DNA from: Amycolatopsis thermoflava N1165
GTDB taxonomy: Bacteria; Actinomycetota; Actinomycetes; Mycobacteriales; Pseudonocardiaceae
Length of the DNA stretch: 64,000 bases
Direction of reading: 5' to 3'
Assembly: GCF_000473265.1 (NCBI RefSeq)
Contig: NZ_KI421511.1
Location: 6,713,909 to 6,777,908, forward strand
Shown here: positions 53,068 to 61,167 of the stretch, piece after piece
Layout: each line of letters starts with the position of its first letter
Position numbering within the stretch: the first letter of the stretch is position 1
The notes under the pieces: generated by a model
What the model saw: only the letters and a program-made list of their open reading frames with translations
Told to the model about the DNA's origin: nothing
Databases searched by the model: none
Made by a program: the position numbers and the translations under genes

Positions 53068-53993
53068 GGCAGCAGGACCAGACGGCCGCGCAGTCCGCCG
53101 TCGCGCAGCCGCGCCGCCGCTTTCGCCGCTTCGGCCAGGGGATGCGTGCCTGCCACGCGCAGCGTGAGGTGGCCGGACGCGGCCAGCCGGGACAGCCCGG
53201 TCAGGGCCACGCCGTCGGCCTTGATGCGCACCGCGTGGATTCGGACGCCCCGGTAGTTGTCCGGACCGTTGCCGATCACCGCCGCGAACGCGCCACCGTC
53301 GGCGACCGCGTCCAGAGCCGGGTATCCGAGCACGGCCGCGTCGATCGCGCCGTCGACCCCGCCCGGCACCCGCTTGCGCACTCCTTCGGCGAGGTCCTCC
53401 GTGCGCGGCACGAAGAACTCGGCCCCGAACCCGCGCACGACCTCCTCGTCGCTCGCGCCCGCCGCCGCCACCACCCGGAGCCCGCGCAGCGCGGCCAGTT
53501 CGACCGCGAACCCGCCGACCGCCCCGGCCGCACCGGTGACCAGGAGCGTCTGCCCGGTCTTCAGCGCCAGGGCGTCCAGGGCCTGTAGCGCGGTGAGCGA
53601 ATTCAGCGGCAGGGTCGACGCCGCGACCGGATCGACTCCGTCCGGAGCCGGTGCGACGGCCGCCGCGTCGAGGACGATCTGCTCCGCCCACGTGCCGAGC
53701 GGGTCGGCCAGCCTGGTCCGCAGCCCGATCACCGCGTCTCCGGGCGCGAACGCCACCCCGGCGCCGGCCTCTTCGACGACTCCGGCGACGTCCCAGCCGA
53801 TCGCCGTCGGGCCGGTCCCGGCGACCACGCCCATCTCGGCGAACGCCCCGGCCGTCGTGGCGAGGTCCACCGGGTTGACCGCGGCGGCCGACACCCGGAT
53901 CCGCACCTGTCCCGGACCGGGCACCGGGACCGGCACGTCCACGACCTCCAGGGCCTCGGGGCCGCCGAACTCCTGCACGACTACCGCACGCAT
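53064..53993 (-). CDS. NADPH:quinone oxidoreductase-like (zinc-less MDR) protein
   Basis: Medium-chain reductase of 309 residues without zinc ligands. MRAVVVQEFGGPEALEVVDVP start, VNPVDLATTAGAF, IGWDVAGVVEEAGAGV and the nucleotide loop LLVTGAAGAVGGFAVELAALRG are typical of quinone oxidoreductases. Divergent from an HxlR regulator with an 18-bp palindrome in the 119-bp gap; HxlR proteins often control such redox enzymes, and that pairing is the best guess for regulation here. Confidence 0.9.
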   Translation of the reverse strand: MRAVVVQEFGGPEALEVVDVPVPVPGPGQVRIRVSAAAVNPVDLATTAGAFAEMGVVAGTGPTAIGWDVAGVVEEAGAGVAFAPGDAVIGLRTRLADPLGTWAEQIVLDAAAVAPAPDGVDPVAASTLPLNSLTALQALDALALKTGQTLLVTGAAGAVGGFAVELAALRGLRVVAAAGASDEEVVRGFGAEFFVPRTEDLAEGVRKRVPGGVDGAIDAAVLGYPALDAVADGGAFAAVIGNGPDNYRGVRIHAVRIKADGVALTGLSRLAASGHLTLRVAGTHPLAEAAKAAARLRDGGLRGRLVLLP

Positions 53994-54076
53994 TCTTCGT
54001 CTCCTCCGGAATGAATCGATGGCGTCTGCAGTCGTTGAGAACCGGAGGCGCCGCGACGCCCATCCCGCAGCGAGGC

Positions 54077-54094
54077 ACGCACTTTCAAGTGCGT
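54077..54094. promoter_or_regulatory. Candidate HxlR operator
   Basis: ACGCACTT-TC-AAGTGCGT, perfect 8-bp arms with a 2-base centre, 18 bases before the HxlR start and about 85 bases from the quinone oxidoreductase start. Size and symmetry fit a dimeric HxlR site. Confidence 0.6.
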
Positions 54095-54112
54095 AGGACA
54101 CCCGGAGGTGCG

Positions 54113-54505
54113 ATGGCCACCCTGACCGCCGCGCAACGCAGGCAGCGCGACCGCCAGGCCTACGACGCGTTCCTGGCGGCCTGTCCCGCGCGCAAGGTGC
54201 TCGACCGGATCAGCGACAAGTGGGTCACGCTCGTGCTGGCCGCGCTCGGCGACGGGCCGAAGCGCTACAGCGACCTGAGCCGCATCATCGCCGGCGCGAG
54301 TCAGAAGATGCTGACCCAGACGCTGCGTTCGCTGGAGCGTGACGGTCTCGTCGCCCGGACCGTCACGACGGCGGTACCGGTCCGCGTCGACTACGAGCTC
54401 ACCGAACTCGGCCACAGCCTGCACGCCGTCGTGCGGCAGCTCAAGGACTGGGCGGAGAGCCACATCGAGGAGATCGAGCAGGCGCGCGCCGCCTACGACG
54501 CTTGA
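54113..54505 (+). CDS. HxlR-family transcriptional regulator
   Basis: Winged-helix regulator of 130 residues. CPARKVLDRISDKWVTLVLAALGDGPKRYSDLSRIIAGASQKMLTQTLRSLERDGLV is the HxlR core; the Cys near residue 23 is the position used for redox or electrophile sensing in several family members. GGAGG lies just before the ATG at 54113. Divergent from the quinone oxidoreductase, with an operator-like palindrome in between. Its tail overlaps the hydrolase tail by 13 bases. Confidence 0.9.
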   Translation: MATLTAAQRRQRDRQAYDAFLAACPARKVLDRISDKWVTLVLAALGDGPKRYSDLSRIIAGASQKMLTQTLRSLERDGLVARTVTTAVPVRVDYELTELGHSLHAVVRQLKDWAESHIEEIEQARAAYDA

Positions 54506-55281
54506 GGAACCTTCGCAAGGAAGTTCGTCAGTGCGGAATTGAACTCCGCGGGCCGTTCCAGGTTCGGCATGTGCGCGGCGCCTTCGATGACCGCCAGCGC
54601 CGCGCCGGGGATGAGGGAGTGCAGGAACTCCGCCTCGGCCACCGGGGTGTACTCGTCCTGGTCGCCGACGACCACCAGAGCCGGCACGCGGACCCCGGCC
54701 AGCGTCGGCACGTAGTCCGGGCGTTCGGCCCGGCCCCGCAAGGCCGCCGCGGCGCCCTCCGGCGCGGTCGAGCGCATCATGCGGTGCACGTGTTCCGCGA
54801 CGTCCGGCATCGCGGCGATGTTGGCGGGCGCGACCATCTTCGTGAGCACCTCGTCGGCATACGGCCGGAGCCCTTCTCGGAGCAATCGTTCGGCCATCTC
54901 AGTGCGATTCCGCTTGCCGTCCGCGGTCTCCGCGCGCGGTGAGGTGTCGGCGAGGACCAGCGCGCGGATCCGCTCCGGGAAGAGCCGGTGGCACTCCATC
55001 ACGATCTGCCCGCCCATGGACAGCCCGCCCAGGACGAATTCGCCGACGTCCAGACGGTCGAGCAGGCCGGCCAGGTCGCGGGCGAAGGTCGCCAGGGGCG
55101 TCTTGCCGGGCACCACGGTGGTCTCGCCGTAACCGCGCAGGTCGGGTGCGATCACTCGCCAGCCGTGCGCGCTGAAGTGGTCCAGCTGGGGCCGCCACAT
55201 CGAGCGGTCGAACGGGTGGCCGTGGACCAGGACGAGGGCCGGGCCGGAGCCCTTGTCGTCGTAGCCGATCTCGATCGTCAT
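54493..55281 (-). CDS. Alpha/beta-fold hydrolase
   Basis: Serine hydrolase of 262 residues. LVLVHGHPFDRSMWRPQL (oxyanion HG), LGGLSMGGQIVME (nucleophile Ser near residue 93), DQDEYTPV (acid) and EGAAHMPNLERP (His). Divergent from the MocR-type regulator across 72 bases with direct repeats, so this hydrolase is a candidate target. The tail overlaps HxlR by 13 bases on the other strand. Confidence 0.88.
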   Translation of the reverse strand: MTIEIGYDDKGSGPALVLVHGHPFDRSMWRPQLDHFSAHGWRVIAPDLRGYGETTVVPGKTPLATFARDLAGLLDRLDVGEFVLGGLSMGGQIVMECHRLFPERIRALVLADTSPRAETADGKRNRTEMAERLLREGLRPYADEVLTKMVAPANIAAMPDVAEHVHRMMRSTAPEGAAAALRGRAERPDYVPTLAGVRVPALVVVGDQDEYTPVAEAEFLHSLIPGAALAVIEGAAHMPNLERPAEFNSALTNFLAKVPQAS

Positions 55282-55307
55282 GTTTCGACGGTAGATCCGC
55301 TGCTATG

Positions 55308-55341
55308 CTCGGTGCAATACAAATATTGCTCTCGGTGCAAT
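55308..55341 (+). promoter_or_regulatory. Direct repeats typical of MocR/PdxR regulators
   Basis: CTCGGTGCAAT occurs at 55308-55318 and again at 55331-55341, 23 bases apart (about two helical turns). Between them GCAATA-CAAA-TATTGC (55314-55329) forms an inverted repeat, and the A/T-rich centre may be the -10 region of one of the divergent promoters. Confidence 0.6.
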
Positions 55342-55353
55342 GTGGAGGTGCGG

Positions 55354-56667
55354 GTGGACTACCGGACGATCGCGGACGACGTCGCCGCAGATGTCGCCGC
55401 CGGGCGGCTCCGGCCGGGCGACCGGTTGCCCCCGCAGCGCCGGTTCGCGCGGCAGCGCGGCATCGCGGTCTCCACCGCGGCCAGGGTGTACGGCGAGCTG
55501 GTCCGGCGTGGCATCGCGGTGGGCGAGACCGGGCGGGGCACGTTCATCCGGGCGGCGCCGGAGCCGGGGTCCGCGCTGGCCGAACCGGCGGCCGCGACGG
55601 TCGACTTGGAGCTGAACTTTCCAGTGCTGCCGGAGCAAGCCGAGTGGATCGCCGCGAGCCTCGGGCCGTTGCTGCGGGCGGACCTGCTGGTGCAGGGGCT
55701 GGGGCCGTCCGTGGTGGCGGGCACGGCCGAAGCCAGGGCGGCGGCCGCGCGCGTGCTGGCGCGGGGCGGGTGGGCGCCGTCCGCGCCGGACGTGTTGTTC
55801 ACCGGCAACGGCCGCCAGGCGATCGCCGCCGCGGTGGCCGCGCTGGTCCCGGCCGGGGAGCGGCTGGGGGTCGAGGCGCTGACGTACCCGGTGGTGAAGG
55901 GCATCGCGACGCGGCTCGGGGTCACGCTGGTGCCGCTGGAGCTGGACGAGCACGGTGTGGTGCCGGACCTGCCGCCGCGGTTGCGCGCGGTCTACCTGCA
56001 GCCGGCGCTGCACAATCCGCTGGGGCTGGCCATGCCGGCGGCGCGGCGGGCGGAGCTGGCGGAGGTGTTGCGGGAGCGGGACCTGCCGGTGATCGACGAC
56101 GGCATCAACGGTTTCCTGCGCCCGGACCTGGCGCCGCTGGCGGAGATCGCGCCCGAGCGGACGGTCGTGCTGGACAGCCTCTCGAAGCGGCTCGCGCCCG
56201 GGCTGACGCTGGGGTTCGTGGTGGTGCCGCCCGCCCTGCGCGACCGGGTGGCCGCCGCGGTGCGTTCGGGCGGCTGGGCGGCGGCGCGGTTCCCGATGGC
56301 GGCCGCGACGCGCCTGATGGCGGACGGCACGCTGGCGAAGATCGAGGCCGCCAAGCGCGCCGACGCGGTGGCGCGGCAGGAGCTGGTTGCCGAGCGCCTG
56401 GCGGGTTTCGAGGTGCGGTCGGACCCGCGGGCCTACCACTGCTGGTGGCAGCTGCCGGAGCCGTGGCGGGCGGAGACGTTCGTGGCGGCCGCCGCACGGC
56501 GCGGGATAGCCGTCACCCCGGCCGCGGCGTTCGCCGTGAGCCCCGGCAGAGCCCCCACCGCCGTGCGGCTGGCACTGGCCTCCCCGGGGATCGACGTACT
56601 GGCCGGGGCGCTGGACACGCTGGCCGCGCTGGCCCGCTCGAGCCCCGAGGACAGCGGAATCGAGTGA
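55354..56667 (+). CDS. GntR/MocR-type regulator with aminotransferase-like domain
   Basis: Regulator of 437 residues: GntR winged helix (about 1-66, YRTIADDVAADVAAGRLRPGDRLPPQRRFARQRG) fused to a class I aminotransferase-like domain that normally binds PLP. The PLP Lys is visible in VVLDSLSKRLAPGLTLGFVV, and the preceding LQPALHNPLGLAM and VIDDGINGFLRPDLAPL segments supply the usual Asn and Asp. GTG at 55354 has GGAGG 6 bases upstream. Twin direct repeats precede it. Its last codons (DSGIE-stop) recur as degraded copies in the downstream gap. Confidence 0.88.
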   Translation: MDYRTIADDVAADVAAGRLRPGDRLPPQRRFARQRGIAVSTAARVYGELVRRGIAVGETGRGTFIRAAPEPGSALAEPAAATVDLELNFPVLPEQAEWIAASLGPLLRADLLVQGLGPSVVAGTAEARAAAARVLARGGWAPSAPDVLFTGNGRQAIAAAVAALVPAGERLGVEALTYPVVKGIATRLGVTLVPLELDEHGVVPDLPPRLRAVYLQPALHNPLGLAMPAARRAELAEVLRERDLPVIDDGINGFLRPDLAPLAEIAPERTVVLDSLSKRLAPGLTLGFVVVPPALRDRVAAAVRSGGWAAARFPMAAATRLMADGTLAKIEAAKRADAVARQELVAERLAGFEVRSDPRAYHCWWQLPEPWRAETFVAAAARRGIAVTPAAAFAVSPGRAPTAVRLALASPGIDVLAGALDTLAALARSSPEDSGIE

Positions 56668-57161
56668 TTCACCGCGGCGGTGCCGGTTGGCGCTGGCGGC
56701 AGCTTTCGCCGCGGGCGCGGTCATGTCGTCGCGCGGCGGGCGGCTGTTCGAAGGGCGGCGGGATCGAGTGCCCTGCCGTGGCGGTGCCGCCCGCAGCTTT
56801 CGCCGCGCGGCGGGCCGCGCTGTCCGCAGGACAGTGGATCGAGCGATTCGTCGCGGCGGTGGCGGCCGCAGGGTTCCGCCGCGCGGCGCGGTCAGGCCGT
56901 CACGCGTCGGGCCGCGCTGCTCTGAGGGCGGCGGATCGAGTGATGTGCCGTGGCAGTGCCGCCAGGTGTCACCGTCCGGTGCCGCCCGCGGCTTTCGCCA
57001 CGCGCGCTGTCCGGCAGCTCGCCCTGGCTCGGCGGCAGCGGCGGCCAGCGCGCGGGCTTGGGCCGAGCGATCCGCCGCCATCCCGCCGCTGGCCCGGATG
57101 ACAGCGGGGTCGAGTGAATCCTCGCCGCGCGCCCGGCCCCTGCCGCGCCTAGGTTCGGGCC
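56668..57161. repeat. Degenerate repeats derived from the MocR gene's 3' end
   Basis: 494 bases with no gene. The sequence GACAGCGG-ATCGAGTGA at the end of the regulator gene (56650) reappears, degraded, near 56753, 56829, 56926 and 57100, each followed by a variable GC-rich block ending in GGCGGTGCCG-like or TTTCGCCGCG-like text. Spacing is irregular (about 75-175 bases). Several frames are open but repetitive; I see no start signal before 57162. Confidence 0.6.
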
Positions 57162-58175
57162 ATGACCAGCGAAGAACCGCGGAGCCTTGCGCACGATCTG
57201 CGGGACGCGATCGCCCCGCGGACCGTCCTCCTGGTGCTCGGGGTGCTGCTCCTGCAGCTCGGCTTCATCCTGTCCTACGTCGGCGCCTTCCACAGCCCGT
57301 CGCCGCACCGGGTCGACGTCGCCATCGTCGGTCCACAACAGACGGTCGACCGGATCAACGCCCTCGACGGCACACCCATCGAGGCGTCACCGAGCCCGGA
57401 CGCGGACGACGCGCGCCGGCGGGTCCTCGACCGCGACGTGGCGGCGGCCTACCTCGCCGACAGCGGCACCCTCCTGGTCGCGACCGCCGCGGGCCCCGCC
57501 CTCGCCACCGCCGTCGAGCAGGTCTTCACCGAAGTCGGCGCCGCCCAGAACCGCGCCCCGGTCGTGCAGGACCTCGTCCCACCGCAGGCCGGCGACGCCC
57601 GCGGGCTGACCGCCTTCTACGCGGTCGTCGGATGGCTCGTCGGCGGCTACCTCGCCGCCGCGGCGCTCGGCATCGCGAAGGGCGCCCGTCCCGCGACACT
57701 GCGCCGGACGGTGATCCGGCTCGCCGCGATGGTGCCCTACGCGATCGTGTCCGGACTCGGCGGCGCGCTGGTCGTCGACCAGGTCCTCGGCGCGCTGACC
57801 GGGCACTTCCTGGCCCTGTGGTGGATCGGCGCGGCCATCACCTTCGCGGCGGCGACCGTCACCATGGCCTTCCAGGTGCTGTTCGGCGTGATCGGCGTCG
57901 GCATCACCGTGCTGATCTTCGTGGTGCTCGGCAACCCGAGCGCGGGCGGCGCCTACCAGACCGAACTGCTGCCGCCGTTCTGGCGCGCGATCGGCGACTG
58001 GCTGCCCAACGGCGCAGGCACCGAGGCGATCCGCGACGAGGTCTACTTCGCCGGGAACGCGACCGGCGGCCCGATCACCGTGCTGATGGTGTGGGGCGTC
58101 GCCGGTCTCGTGGTCACCCTGCTCGCGTCCGCGCTCCGGATTCGCCGGGAAACGCCGACGACTCCATTACCCTGA
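57162..58175 (+). CDS. ABC-2/YhgE-Pip-like membrane protein (DUF3533-like)
   Basis: Membrane protein of 337 residues: one N-terminal helix (VLLVLGVLLLQLGFILSYVGA), an extracytoplasmic domain (about 45-145; HRVDVAIVGPQQTVDRIN and RDVAAAYLADSGTLLVATAAG), then five helices with GLTAFYAVVGWLVGGYLAAAALG and the QVLFGVIGVGITVLIFVVLG region near the C-terminus. This is the plan of YhgE/Pip and ABC-2 permease-like proteins. It is followed by the rhomboid gene after 4 bases. Function unknown; no ATPase adjoins it. Confidence 0.75.
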   Translation: MTSEEPRSLAHDLRDAIAPRTVLLVLGVLLLQLGFILSYVGAFHSPSPHRVDVAIVGPQQTVDRINALDGTPIEASPSPDADDARRRVLDRDVAAAYLADSGTLLVATAAGPALATAVEQVFTEVGAAQNRAPVVQDLVPPQAGDARGLTAFYAVVGWLVGGYLAAAALGIAKGARPATLRRTVIRLAAMVPYAIVSGLGGALVVDQVLGALTGHFLALWWIGAAITFAAATVTMAFQVLFGVIGVGITVLIFVVLGNPSAGGAYQTELLPPFWRAIGDWLPNGAGTEAIRDEVYFAGNATGGPITVLMVWGVAGLVVTLLASALRIRRETPTTPLP

Positions 58176-58179
58176 CCGG

Positions 58180-58839
58180 ATGAAGGAACGCGCGTTGCCC
58201 AGTGGCGCCGAAGCCCAGGCCATGATCGCCGAGGCGCGCAAGGCGCTGTGGGTGATGGTCGGCTTCCTCGCCGCCATCTGGATCGTGCAGATCGTCAACT
58301 GGGCCACCGGCTACGCGCTGAGCTTCGACTTCGGCATCCGCGCCCGCGAGCTGAGTTCGCTGCCCGAAGCGCTGACCGCGCCGTTCCTGCACTTCAGCTG
58401 GGCGCACATCGAAAGCAACTCCGGGCCGCTGTTCATCTTCGGGTTCCTCGCCGCCTACCGCGGGGTGCGGAAGTTCCTCGGCGTGACGGCGCTGATCGTG
58501 GTCGGCAGCGGGCTCGGTGTGTGGCTGGTGTCGCCGCCGAACGGGGTGACCGCCGGCGCGAGCGGCGTGGTGCTGGGCTACTTCGGCTACATCATCGTGC
58601 GCGGCTTGTTCGACCGGCGCCCGATCGACATCGTGATCGGGCTCGTGATGGCGCTGTGCTTCGCCTACCAGTTCACGGCGCTGCTGCCGGCCGAGGAGGG
58701 CATCAGCTGGCAGGGGCACCTGTTCGGGTTCGGGTCGGGCGTCGTCGGCGGCTGGGTGTTCCGGGAGCGGCGGCGCAAGCAGGTCGAGCCGGCGCCGGCG
58801 GATCCGACGGTCATGCTGGATCCGCCGCAGCAGCCGTGA
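58180..58839 (+). CDS. Rhomboid-family intramembrane serine protease
   Basis: Intramembrane protease of 219 residues with about six helices. HFSWAHIESN in the second conserved region, the nucleophile in VTAGASGVVLGYFGY (Ser of GASG) and the catalytic His in WQGHLFGFGSGVVGG form the rhomboid Ser-His dyad. The tail is basic then Pro-rich (RRRKQVEPAPADP). It starts 4 bases after the membrane protein and its 3' end overlaps the mca gene by 29 bases on the other strand. Substrates unknown. Confidence 0.9.
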   Translation: MKERALPSGAEAQAMIAEARKALWVMVGFLAAIWIVQIVNWATGYALSFDFGIRARELSSLPEALTAPFLHFSWAHIESNSGPLFIFGFLAAYRGVRKFLGVTALIVVGSGLGVWLVSPPNGVTAGASGVVLGYFGYIIVRGLFDRRPIDIVIGLVMALCFAYQFTALLPAEEGISWQGHLFGFGSGVVGGWVFRERRRKQVEPAPADPTVMLDPPQQP

Positions 58840-59635
58840 TGCCGGCGAACAGGTCGTCCTCCGGCAGGTCGGCCGGGACCAGCGAGCGGGCCAGGACGTA
58901 GTCCTCGGTCGGCCACACCTCGCGTTCGACGTCGCGCGGGTGGCGCAGGAACGGGTGGTCGGGGTCGACCTGGGTTTCGTGGGCGAGCAGGGCGCGGTCG
59001 CGGACGTCGAAGTGGTCGGCGCAGTGGATCCGCGTGGTGACCGGGGTTCGGGTGTCCGGCAGTTCGGCGAGGACCTCGGCCATGCCGGAGTCGAGGCCGC
59101 GTGCGGTGAGCGCGTCGTGCATGGCCTGGAACCACTCCTTGGTGAAGGTGGCGAGGTAGTAGAGCTTGGCGATCTGCCACGGCGTGCCGGCGACGGCGTC
59201 GAACGCGGCGACCGCGACCTGGTGGGTGCGGATGTGGTCGGGGTGCGGGTAGCCGCCGGTCTCGTCGTAGGTGACGAGCACGTCCGGGCGGAACTCGCGG
59301 ATCACCTCGACGAGCCGGTCCACCGCGGCGCCGAGAGGCTGCCGGGCGAAGCTGTCGGCGGGTGGGTCGTCGGTGAGGCCGGAGTCGCGGAAGCCGAGGA
59401 ACCGTTGCCGCACACCGAGGATCTCGCTCGCGCGGGCCATCTCCCGGCGGCGGATCTCGGGCAGGTTTGCGCGAACCTCGGGGATGTCGAGGCGGGGGTT
59501 GAGGACGTCGCCGCGCTCGCCGCCCGTGCAGGTGACGACCAGGACGTCCGCGCCCGCTTTGGCGTAGCGCGCCATCGTCGCGGCGCCCTTGCTGGATTCG
59601 TCGTCGGGGTGGGCGTGGACGGTCATGAGCCGCAT
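58811..59635 (-). CDS. mca: Mycothiol S-conjugate amidase-like (PIG-L/Mca) deacetylase
   Basis: Zn-dependent amidase of 274 residues that cleaves mycothiol adducts of toxins to mercapturates. The N-terminus MRLMTVHAHPDDESSKGAATM holds the AHPDDE zinc motif; TYDETGGYPHPDHIRTHQVA supplies the second His; FLGFRDSGLTDD and KLYYLATFTKEW are further Mca-type segments. Length is close to Mca rather than the larger MshB family. Divergent from a TetR gene across an inverted-repeat operator candidate. Overlaps the rhomboid gene tail by 29 bases. Confidence 0.87.
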   Translation of the reverse strand: MRLMTVHAHPDDESSKGAATMARYAKAGADVLVVTCTGGERGDVLNPRLDIPEVRANLPEIRRREMARASEILGVRQRFLGFRDSGLTDDPPADSFARQPLGAAVDRLVEVIREFRPDVLVTYDETGGYPHPDHIRTHQVAVAAFDAVAGTPWQIAKLYYLATFTKEWFQAMHDALTARGLDSGMAEVLAELPDTRTPVTTRIHCADHFDVRDRALLAHETQVDPDHPFLRHPRDVEREVWPTEDYVLARSLVPADLPEDDLFAGITAAAADPA

Positions 59636-59653
59636 CTCGGGCCTCCATGTCGC

Positions 59654-59683
59654 TAGGTTCGACCCAATCTTAGGTCAAGCCTA
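59654..59683. promoter_or_regulatory. Candidate TetR operator between mca and TetR
   Basis: TAGGTTCGACC - 8 - GGTCAAGCCTA, 11-bp arms with two mismatches. It occupies most of the 55-bp gap between the divergent starts and would cover both promoters. Confidence 0.55.
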
Positions 59684-59690
59684 GCGTAAG

Positions 59691-60281
59691 GTGGGTTTCG
59701 TGGAGCGCGGGTTGAGGAAGCAGCGGACACGGCAGGCGATCTCCGACGCGGCGACGCGGTTGTTCATCTCGCGGGGGTTCGAGGAGGTGACGATCGCGCA
59801 GGTCGCGGAGGCGGCGGACGTGGCGAAGATGACGGTCACCAACCACTTCCCGCGCAAGGAGGACCTGGTCTTCGACGTGCACGAGTCGTTCGTGGCGAGC
59901 CTGGCGGCGGTGCGGGACCGGCCGTTGGTGCCGGCCTTCCGGGAGGCGTGGTTCGGGGGGCTCGAGCGCCGGGACGCCCTGCTCGGTTTCTCGGGGCCGG
60001 AGTTCGCGCGGATGGTCGTCGAGAGCCCGACGCTGCTCGCGCGGTTGCGTGAGTTGCACGAGGAGCGGGAGAAGGCGCTGGCCACCGCGCTGGTGGAGGA
60101 GTTCGACGCCGACACCGCGCGCGCCGCGGCGGCCCAGATCGCCGGCGTGCACCGCCTGCTGTTCGACGAGGTGCTGCGGCGCACCGCGGCCGGCGAGCAA
60201 GCGGCGGTGGTCGCGGAGGCGGTGGGGCGGGCAGGGGCGCGGATGTTCGATCTGCTGGAGGCCGGGCTGGGCGCGCTCTAG
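59691..60281 (+). CDS. TetR/AcrR family transcriptional regulator
   Basis: TetR repressor of 196 residues. HTH: RQAISDAATRLFISRGFEEVTIAQVAEAADVAKMTVTNHFPRKEDLVFD. The C-terminal domain (FAEMVVESP-type helix, then QIAGVHRLLFDEVLRR) is of the kind often found beside oxidoreductases. GTG at 59691 is used; a second GTG three codons later is possible. It probably controls the divergent mca gene. The 60-bp space after its stop leads into the palindrome array. Confidence 0.88.
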   Translation: MGFVERGLRKQRTRQAISDAATRLFISRGFEEVTIAQVAEAADVAKMTVTNHFPRKEDLVFDVHESFVASLAAVRDRPLVPAFREAWFGGLERRDALLGFSGPEFARMVVESPTLLARLRELHEEREKALATALVEEFDADTARAAAAQIAGVHRLLFDEVLRRTAAGEQAAVVAEAVGRAGARMFDLLEAGLGAL

Positions 60282-60341
60282 CTTGCGGCCCGGTTCGGCT
60301 GTGCTGGCTCTCGGGGGTGGAGCGGATCGAGCGGATTTTGA

Positions 60342-61127
60342 TGAACGGTCCATTCATGCGGCGGTGATGGGGTTTGTGGTGGGTGGATGAATGGTCCGTT
60401 CGTGCCTTCGGGAGTGGGTGGGCATGTGGTGGCTTGATGAACGGCCCGTTCACGCGGCGGCGATGGGCCGTGTGGTGGGTGGATGAGCGGCCCGTTCGTG
60501 CCTTCGCGAGCGGGTATGTCGTGCCTTGATGAATGCCACGTTTATGCGGCGGCGATGGGGGCCGTGGTGGGTTGATGAGTGGTCCGTTCGTGCCTTCGCG
60601 AGTGGCTGGGCATGTCGTGCCTCGATGAACGGCCCGTTCCCATGCTGTGGCGACGGGGTCTGTGGTGGGTGCATGAACGGTGCGTTCATGCCTACGCGAG
60701 TGGGTATGTCGTGCCTTGATGAATGGTCCCTTCATGGCTTTGGGAGCGGGTGGGCATGTGGTGCGCCGATGAACGGCCCGTTCACGCGGCGGCGATGGGG
60801 CCGCGGTGCCTCGATGAATTGTCCGTTCACACCGCGGCGATCGGGTCTGTCGTGGGTGGATGAATGGCCCGTCCATGCCTTCGCCCGTGGGTGGACATGT
60901 CGTGCTTCGATGAATGGTTCGTTCATCGGTTCGCGGGTGGGCCAGTCGTGCGGAGATGAACGGGCCGTTCATGCCTTCGCGTGCGGGTGGGCCGGTGGTG
61001 CCTCGATGAACGGCCCATTCATCGCTTCACCGCTGCACCATTGGACCAGCGGCGAGCCGATGAATGGTCCGTTCAACCACGCACACCTGGACGGCACCAG
61101 CGGCGGTCGGTGAACGGTCCATTCATC
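60342..61127. repeat. Array of 17 palindromes (ATGAACGG-N-CCGTTCAT) in a two-spacer pattern
   Basis: Seventeen 17-bp sites, most perfect or one to three bases off, start at 60342, 60388, 60438, 60484, 60530, 60576, 60626, 60674, 60720, 60770, 60815, 60861, 60911, 60957, 61007, 61061 and 61111. Start-to-start distance is 45-54, mostly 46 or 50. Two kinds of linker alternate: type A around GCGGCGATGGGG and type B around GCCTTCGCGAGTGGGT. Thus the real unit is a roughly 94-bp dimer, amplified about eight times. Frames on both strands are open (MNGPF), but no gene is credible. Not CRISPR. Confidence 0.92.
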
Positions 61128-61167
61128 GCAGCGCGAGAGGGCCAGTCGCACCGCGACGAATAGGTTC

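Noticed and set aside
59836-60972. 378-residue minus-strand frame across the palindrome array and TetR
   Set aside because: It is the shadow of the TetR gene joined to the array, which encodes MNGPF repeatedly on both strands because the palindrome is symmetrical.
60342-61127. CRISPR array
   Set aside because: Repeats are short (17 bp) and palindromic, the linkers fall into two related families instead of being unique, and there are no cas genes.
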